Assembly (NCBI GenBank): GCA_023663345.1
Contig: JAMPHR010000003.1
Location: 70,686 to 134,685, forward strand
Direction of reading: 5' to 3'
DNA: 64,000 nt
Source: Paenibacillus sp.
Lineage (GTDB): Bacteria > Bacteroidota > Bacteroidia > Bacteroidales > Muribaculaceae
In this document: piece after piece, positions 60,571 through 64,000 of the stretch
How the letters are laid out: each line of letters begins with the position of its first letter
Position numbering within the stretch: position 1 is the first letter of the stretch
Notes under the pieces: model-generated
Databases searched by the model: none
Told to the model about the DNA's origin: nothing
What the model saw: only the letters and a program-made list of their open reading frames with translations
Made by a program: the position numbers and the translations under genes

Positions 60571-62013
60571 ATGAAAAAAATATTTTTCACCATACTTTCT
60601 TTCATCGGTATCCTTGGCATGACCTCGTGTTCCGACTTCACCGATGTGAAGCCCAAGGGTTCCAATCTGCTCCAGACCGTGACCGACCTGGAGATGCTCC
60701 TCAACTATGAATTCCAGGGCATAAAGGCTACCCAGCAACAGCTGCTTGCCGGAGACCTGTATCCTCTGGAACAGATACCTGCGGTGATAAACCGACCCAA
60801 CGCCACCATCACGAAAATATTCTCGACCTGGGATGAGGCCGCTCACGCCAAGGAGCAGCTTGATCTCACACAGAGTGATTCGCACTATTCCGAATTCTAT
60901 AGGGTGATAGGCCGTATAGCCAATCCTATATTGATGAATATTGATGCCGCCGAGGGGGATAACGCCCTGCGCAACCAGGTGAAATGCGAGGCCCTCGTGC
61001 TCCGCGCCTACTTCCATTACCTGTTGGTGCAGAAGTTTGCCAAGCCTTATGATCCTGCCTATGCCTCGACTACGCTTGCCATCCCTTATCTCATGGAGAA
61101 ACAGGAATTGCTCGAGACAATACCTCAGCTCACTCTCGAGGAGGTATATACCAATATATTGAATGACCTCGACGAGGCCATAGAGCTTGACGGCCTGCCC
61201 GAGGAGCCTATCAACCAGATGCGCGGTAGCCTGCCGTTTGCCTACGCTGTAAAGGCCATGGTCCTCATGGCGATGCAGCGCTACGACGAGGCCGCTGCCG
61301 CAGCCAACGCCGTGCTGGCCATCAAGCCCGCAGTGAGCGATTACAACGATTATGTGAGGGATACTCCCAGTCCGATTATTAGCAGCTATAAGTTTCCGGT
61401 GATCCACCGCCCGTTCATGACCTGTGATGAGGATATCTTTGTGACCCGTGATATCGTGGGACAGATGGGTATCTCCAACGAGGCCTGGGAGCGTTTCGAG
61501 GACGGACACATCTGCCGTGACCGTCTCATGAACGGCGATATGCTCATTCCCGGCAACACTTCGCTCGGTATGGCTTACTTCGGCATGAACATCAAGTTCT
61601 CCTACGATATGGATTCCAAGTGGAATACTTTCGGACTCAAGACTTCGCAGATGCGCCTGATCCTTGCCGAGTGTGAGATCCTGAAGGGGAATATCGACAA
61701 TGCGATGGAACAGCTCGACATGCTCCGCGAGAAGCGCATCGTGGCCGACCAGTACGCTCCCCTCAAGGGATCGGTGACTACCAAGGAGGAGGCCATCAAG
61801 CACCTGAAGCAGACCTCTCACGGCGAGAATATCTACACTTACTACAATTTCGTGGAGCGCAAGCGCTGGACCCGCATGGAGGATTTCAAGGAGACGCTGA
61901 CCCGCGAGATCGACGGCAAGACCTATACTCTCTCGCCTGAGTCGACCCTGTGGATCTTCCCCTTCCCCCAGAATGTACTTTCGCTTAATCCTTCAATACA
62001 GCAGAATTATTGA
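60571..62013 (+). CDS. RagB/SusD-family nutrient-uptake outer-membrane lipoprotein
   Basis: 480-aa surface lipoprotein, signal MKKIFFTILSFIGILGMTSC with lipid Cys at 20. SusD layout: FTDVKPKGSNLLQTVTDLEM near the start, the NQVKCEALVLRAYFHYLLVQ helix, TPR-like helices (AVKAMVLMAMQRYDEAAAAA), and the late MRLILAECEILKGNIDNAMEQ region. Partner of the SusC upstream. Its TGA shares a base with the next gene's ATG (TGATG), so the third gene is translationally coupled. Confidence 0.94.
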   Translation: MKKIFFTILSFIGILGMTSCSDFTDVKPKGSNLLQTVTDLEMLLNYEFQGIKATQQQLLAGDLYPLEQIPAVINRPNATITKIFSTWDEAAHAKEQLDLTQSDSHYSEFYRVIGRIANPILMNIDAAEGDNALRNQVKCEALVLRAYFHYLLVQKFAKPYDPAYASTTLAIPYLMEKQELLETIPQLTLEEVYTNILNDLDEAIELDGLPEEPINQMRGSLPFAYAVKAMVLMAMQRYDEAAAAANAVLAIKPAVSDYNDYVRDTPSPIISSYKFPVIHRPFMTCDEDIFVTRDIVGQMGISNEAWERFEDGHICRDRLMNGDMLIPGNTSLGMAYFGMNIKFSYDMDSKWNTFGLKTSQMRLILAECEILKGNIDNAMEQLDMLREKRIVADQYAPLKGSVTTKEEAIKHLKQTSHGENIYTYYNFVERKRWTRMEDFKETLTREIDGKTYTLSPESTLWIFPFPQNVLSLNPSIQQNY

Positions 62014-63935
62014 TGAAAGTCAGAAGTCTTATAATTCTTATTTGCCTCATGGTGCCCTACCTTTACGGCAGGGCAGCCGTGAGGCAAAATTTTAGCGTGC
62101 TCTATGTGGGCGGTTCGCCTGACTGTGGAGTGGTGATGGGGCATGTGCCCGATTCCGCAAAACTTGCAGTCTCGGCCAAGGAACGCAAGGCTGATTTTAC
62201 CAAATTCCTGAAATCAAGGTTCAGGAAAGTGAAATCGGTCGATGCCGGGGAATATGATCCGGCAATGTCGGAGGAGTATGACGTGACGGTGTTTGATGCC
62301 GTGCCTGACGTGGTTATCCCGTCGGGGTTCGACCTTCCGACGGTGTGTATCGCCGAGGTCGCTCCGGCCATAGGGCGCAGTTCGGGCAGCAAGAATGATT
62401 GGTATTGCCTGTGTCTGCAGAACAAGGCTCTCAGTTGGGACAAGAATCATCCCATATTCAAGGGCCCATATAAGGTGGATATAAAGAGTGAGATCAATCC
62501 TGCTCCTGCCGGTGCGGTGGAGTATGCCGGGCTGTATGGCGAGGAGGTGCCCGACTCGGTGGAGATGTGGACCGTCCAGACCCTCAATTACACCGATGAT
62601 CCTGAAATAAGGGTGGGGCTGGTGTGCCGTCCGTGGGGATATGATGATTCTCCGGATGCCGAGGTGATCTCAGGCGGAGTGTCATCCAAGAGTATCGATG
62701 CTGTGGCTATAGGCCGTCACGGGAATTTCTTCCATTGGGGATTTGGAGCTTCACCCTCGGGACTTACCGAATCGGGGCGCAACGCTTTGGCCAACTCGAT
62801 AGTGTACATGGCCTCGATGGGTCCGCGCAGGATCATAGCCCGCAAGCTTAAGGAGAATATCGCTACCCGCAACAGTGTGTCCCAGGCCAAAGGGCGTATC
62901 GACCGCCGTGCCTGGCAGACCGAGAATGACGCCAGGATGCACTTTTACCTGAAAGTGGACAGCGGACAGCGGGCTGTCAAGGCCAAGATCGAAGCCGGAG
63001 CACCGCTCACGCTTGCCGATTCGACCTATATGTCGATACCTCCGCAGCGCAAGCCTGAGCCGATGCCTTACGCAGAGTTCATACGTCAGCATGAACCCGT
63101 GCTTTTCCATATATTCGGTGAGGATCTTGAGGCATACAATGAGTATTACGATAAGAATATGTCTTGGTTCTATCCGGCCGGAAAATATGGAGAGGAACTC
63201 GATATAGATGAGGATGTGAGATCGCTCGGAATATCCAACAATGATGTGAGGATGCTCGACAAGTGTGTGGAGCTGATAGGTGGCGATAACCTTTATGAGT
63301 CAGACAAGGCACGGAGGATACTTGAACGTTACACGCTATGTCGGTTTGAGACTCCGGCCGAATGGCGCGGATGGTTGGACTCGGTGCGTGACCGGTTGTT
63401 CTTTACCGAGTCAGGCGGATGGCTGTGGCTTGTGGACAGTGACGATCCCGCACAAGCAGGTAACGATTACTCGGTGTTGACATCAGCCGGGAGTGACAAA
63501 TCTGCACCCTCAGGGGGCGAAAATGATCAGATAGTTCCTGCCCAAAATGAGGATGCAGAAACCGACCGTGAGAATCCGGTAGCTGTCACCACATCTGTTA
63601 GAGACAATGCCGATGGCACCCGTGATGTGGTGCTTACGATGGTTATCCATCAGGGATTTCATCTGTATGCCAATCTTGACCCGGAGGATCCGTTTGTCCC
63701 TACTACAGTTAACTTCCGACTGCCTGACGGGGTTGAGGCTGTAGGTGAGTTGAAGAAACCCGATATGGTCCCGACAGCCAATGCGACCACATACTATGTG
63801 GGCACGTGTGAATTCGTGCAGACCGTAAAGGGGAATTCCGATAAGCCTATTGAGATCGAGGTGTCGTATCAGAGCTGTGACGATGCCGTGTGCCTGCGAC
63901 CTGTTTCTTTAAGTATAGAGGTTTCTTTAGAATAG
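62013..63935 (+). CDS. secreted protein with ThuA-like N-terminus and DsbD-alpha-like C-terminal domain
   Basis: 640-aa exported protein (signal MMKVRSLIILICLMVPYLYG, cut near AAA/GRA). The N-terminal ~250 residues look like a ThuA/glutamine-amidotransferase-like fold (FSVLYVGGSPDCGVV, HPIFKGPYKVDI, GNFFHWGFGASPSGLTESGR). The middle is unassigned. After a polar linker, ~535-640 resembles the DsbD N-terminal alpha domain (IHQGFHLYANLDPEDPFVPT and YQSCDDAVCLRP, with the Cys pair). Such domains exchange disulfides. It is coupled to SusD and so belongs to the locus. The start is the ATG at 62013 overlapping the SusD stop. Fold assignments are by eye. Confidence 0.65.
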   Translation: MKVRSLIILICLMVPYLYGRAAVRQNFSVLYVGGSPDCGVVMGHVPDSAKLAVSAKERKADFTKFLKSRFRKVKSVDAGEYDPAMSEEYDVTVFDAVPDVVIPSGFDLPTVCIAEVAPAIGRSSGSKNDWYCLCLQNKALSWDKNHPIFKGPYKVDIKSEINPAPAGAVEYAGLYGEEVPDSVEMWTVQTLNYTDDPEIRVGLVCRPWGYDDSPDAEVISGGVSSKSIDAVAIGRHGNFFHWGFGASPSGLTESGRNALANSIVYMASMGPRRIIARKLKENIATRNSVSQAKGRIDRRAWQTENDARMHFYLKVDSGQRAVKAKIEAGAPLTLADSTYMSIPPQRKPEPMPYAEFIRQHEPVLFHIFGEDLEAYNEYYDKNMSWFYPAGKYGEELDIDEDVRSLGISNNDVRMLDKCVELIGGDNLYESDKARRILERYTLCRFETPAEWRGWLDSVRDRLFFTESGGWLWLVDSDDPAQAGNDYSVLTSAGSDKSAPSGGENDQIVPAQNEDAETDRENPVAVTTSVRDNADGTRDVVLTMVIHQGFHLYANLDPEDPFVPTTVNFRLPDGVEAVGELKKPDMVPTANATTYYVGTCEFVQTVKGNSDKPIEIEVSYQSCDDAVCLRPVSLSIEVSLE

Positions 63936-63957
63936 TATAGAGGTTAAAGTATAGAGG
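63912..63957 (+). repeat. three direct copies of AGTATAGAGG at the gene end
   Basis: AGTATAGAGG occurs at 63912-63921 (inside the last codons), 63934-63943 (across the TAG stop) and 63948-63957. Offsets are 22 and 14 bp. Nothing else is recognisable between 63936 and the window end. Confidence 0.7.
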
Positions 63958-64000
63958 CGCTATGTTTGCCGGTGAATACGGACGCCGGCCATAGATGGTA

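Noticed and set aside
60535-61821. 428-codon open frame antisense to SusD
   Set aside because: Complement of a SusD gene with a proper signal peptide; no independent support.
63962-64000. start of another gene at the window end
   Set aside because: The ATG at 63962 opens only nine codons before a stop; nothing can be supported.

Overview
The window reads as chromosomal DNA from the phylum Bacteroidota, order Bacteroidales. The evidence is two SusC/SusD pairs, an ECF sigma factor with a FecR-type anti-sigma factor, lipoproteins with SCS/SCD lipoboxes, a Nudix-family AraR regulator, and promoters of the Bacteroidetes type (TTTG, about 20 nt, TAnnTTTG). Core genes look fairly GC-rich for the order, so a Muribaculaceae-like gut commensal is my best guess. 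That is inference; I saw no rRNA or marker that fixes the genus.

Layout. 1-2955: end of a glycan-uptake locus (SusC C-terminus, SusD, DUF4465 lipoprotein) closed by a strong hairpin. 3059-9073 (minus): housekeeping operon holB, AddB-like nuclease, hemW and a CpsB-type PHP phosphatase, with TAATG stop/start overlaps. 9208-11741: patatin and a GH13 amylase. 11833-17670 (minus): GT32 glycosyltransferase, pnp, and a two-gene PLP sulfur-amino-acid operon. 17780-21371: ybaK, a four-helix-bundle gene between inverted arrays of 8-bp repeats, aroC, a YhcC-like radical SAM gene and upp. 21372-25310: an AT-rich island with a REP-like hairpin, a decayed ATP-binding/wHTH gene and four co-directional genes (radical SAM, DUF4375 membrane protein, Cys-motif/TonB protein, small membrane protein).

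25404-31166: a tight operon (DHDPS-family aldolase, Na+ symporter, Fe-alcohol dehydrogenase, PdxA, DUF1537 kinase), probably for import and breakdown of a four-carbon acid sugar. 31274-39437: an orphan secreted protein, tRNA-Leu(UAG), a DUF349 protein, recQ, a Nudix hydrolase, a basic-tailed hypothetical protein, a DUF4595-like lipoprotein and a probable structured ncRNA of about 310 nt with its own promoter and terminator. 39580-46144 (minus): trkH, trkA, dxs, a small membrane protein and purB.

46178-54100: the L-arabinose operon (aldose epimerase, Na+/sugar symporter, AraR, AraD, AraA, AraB) behind a strong promoter overlapped by a repeated candidate operator. 54254-63935: HdeD-like membrane protein, ECF sigma factor divergent from FecR, then SusC, SusD and a secreted protein with a DsbD-alpha-like C-terminus.

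The least explained features are the 8-bp tandem-repeat arrays at three intergenic loci, one enclosing the four-helix-bundle gene; the AT-rich radical-SAM/Cys-motif island; and the ncRNA at 39.1-39.4 kb. All identifications come from reading the sequence and from memory of the families; no searches were run.
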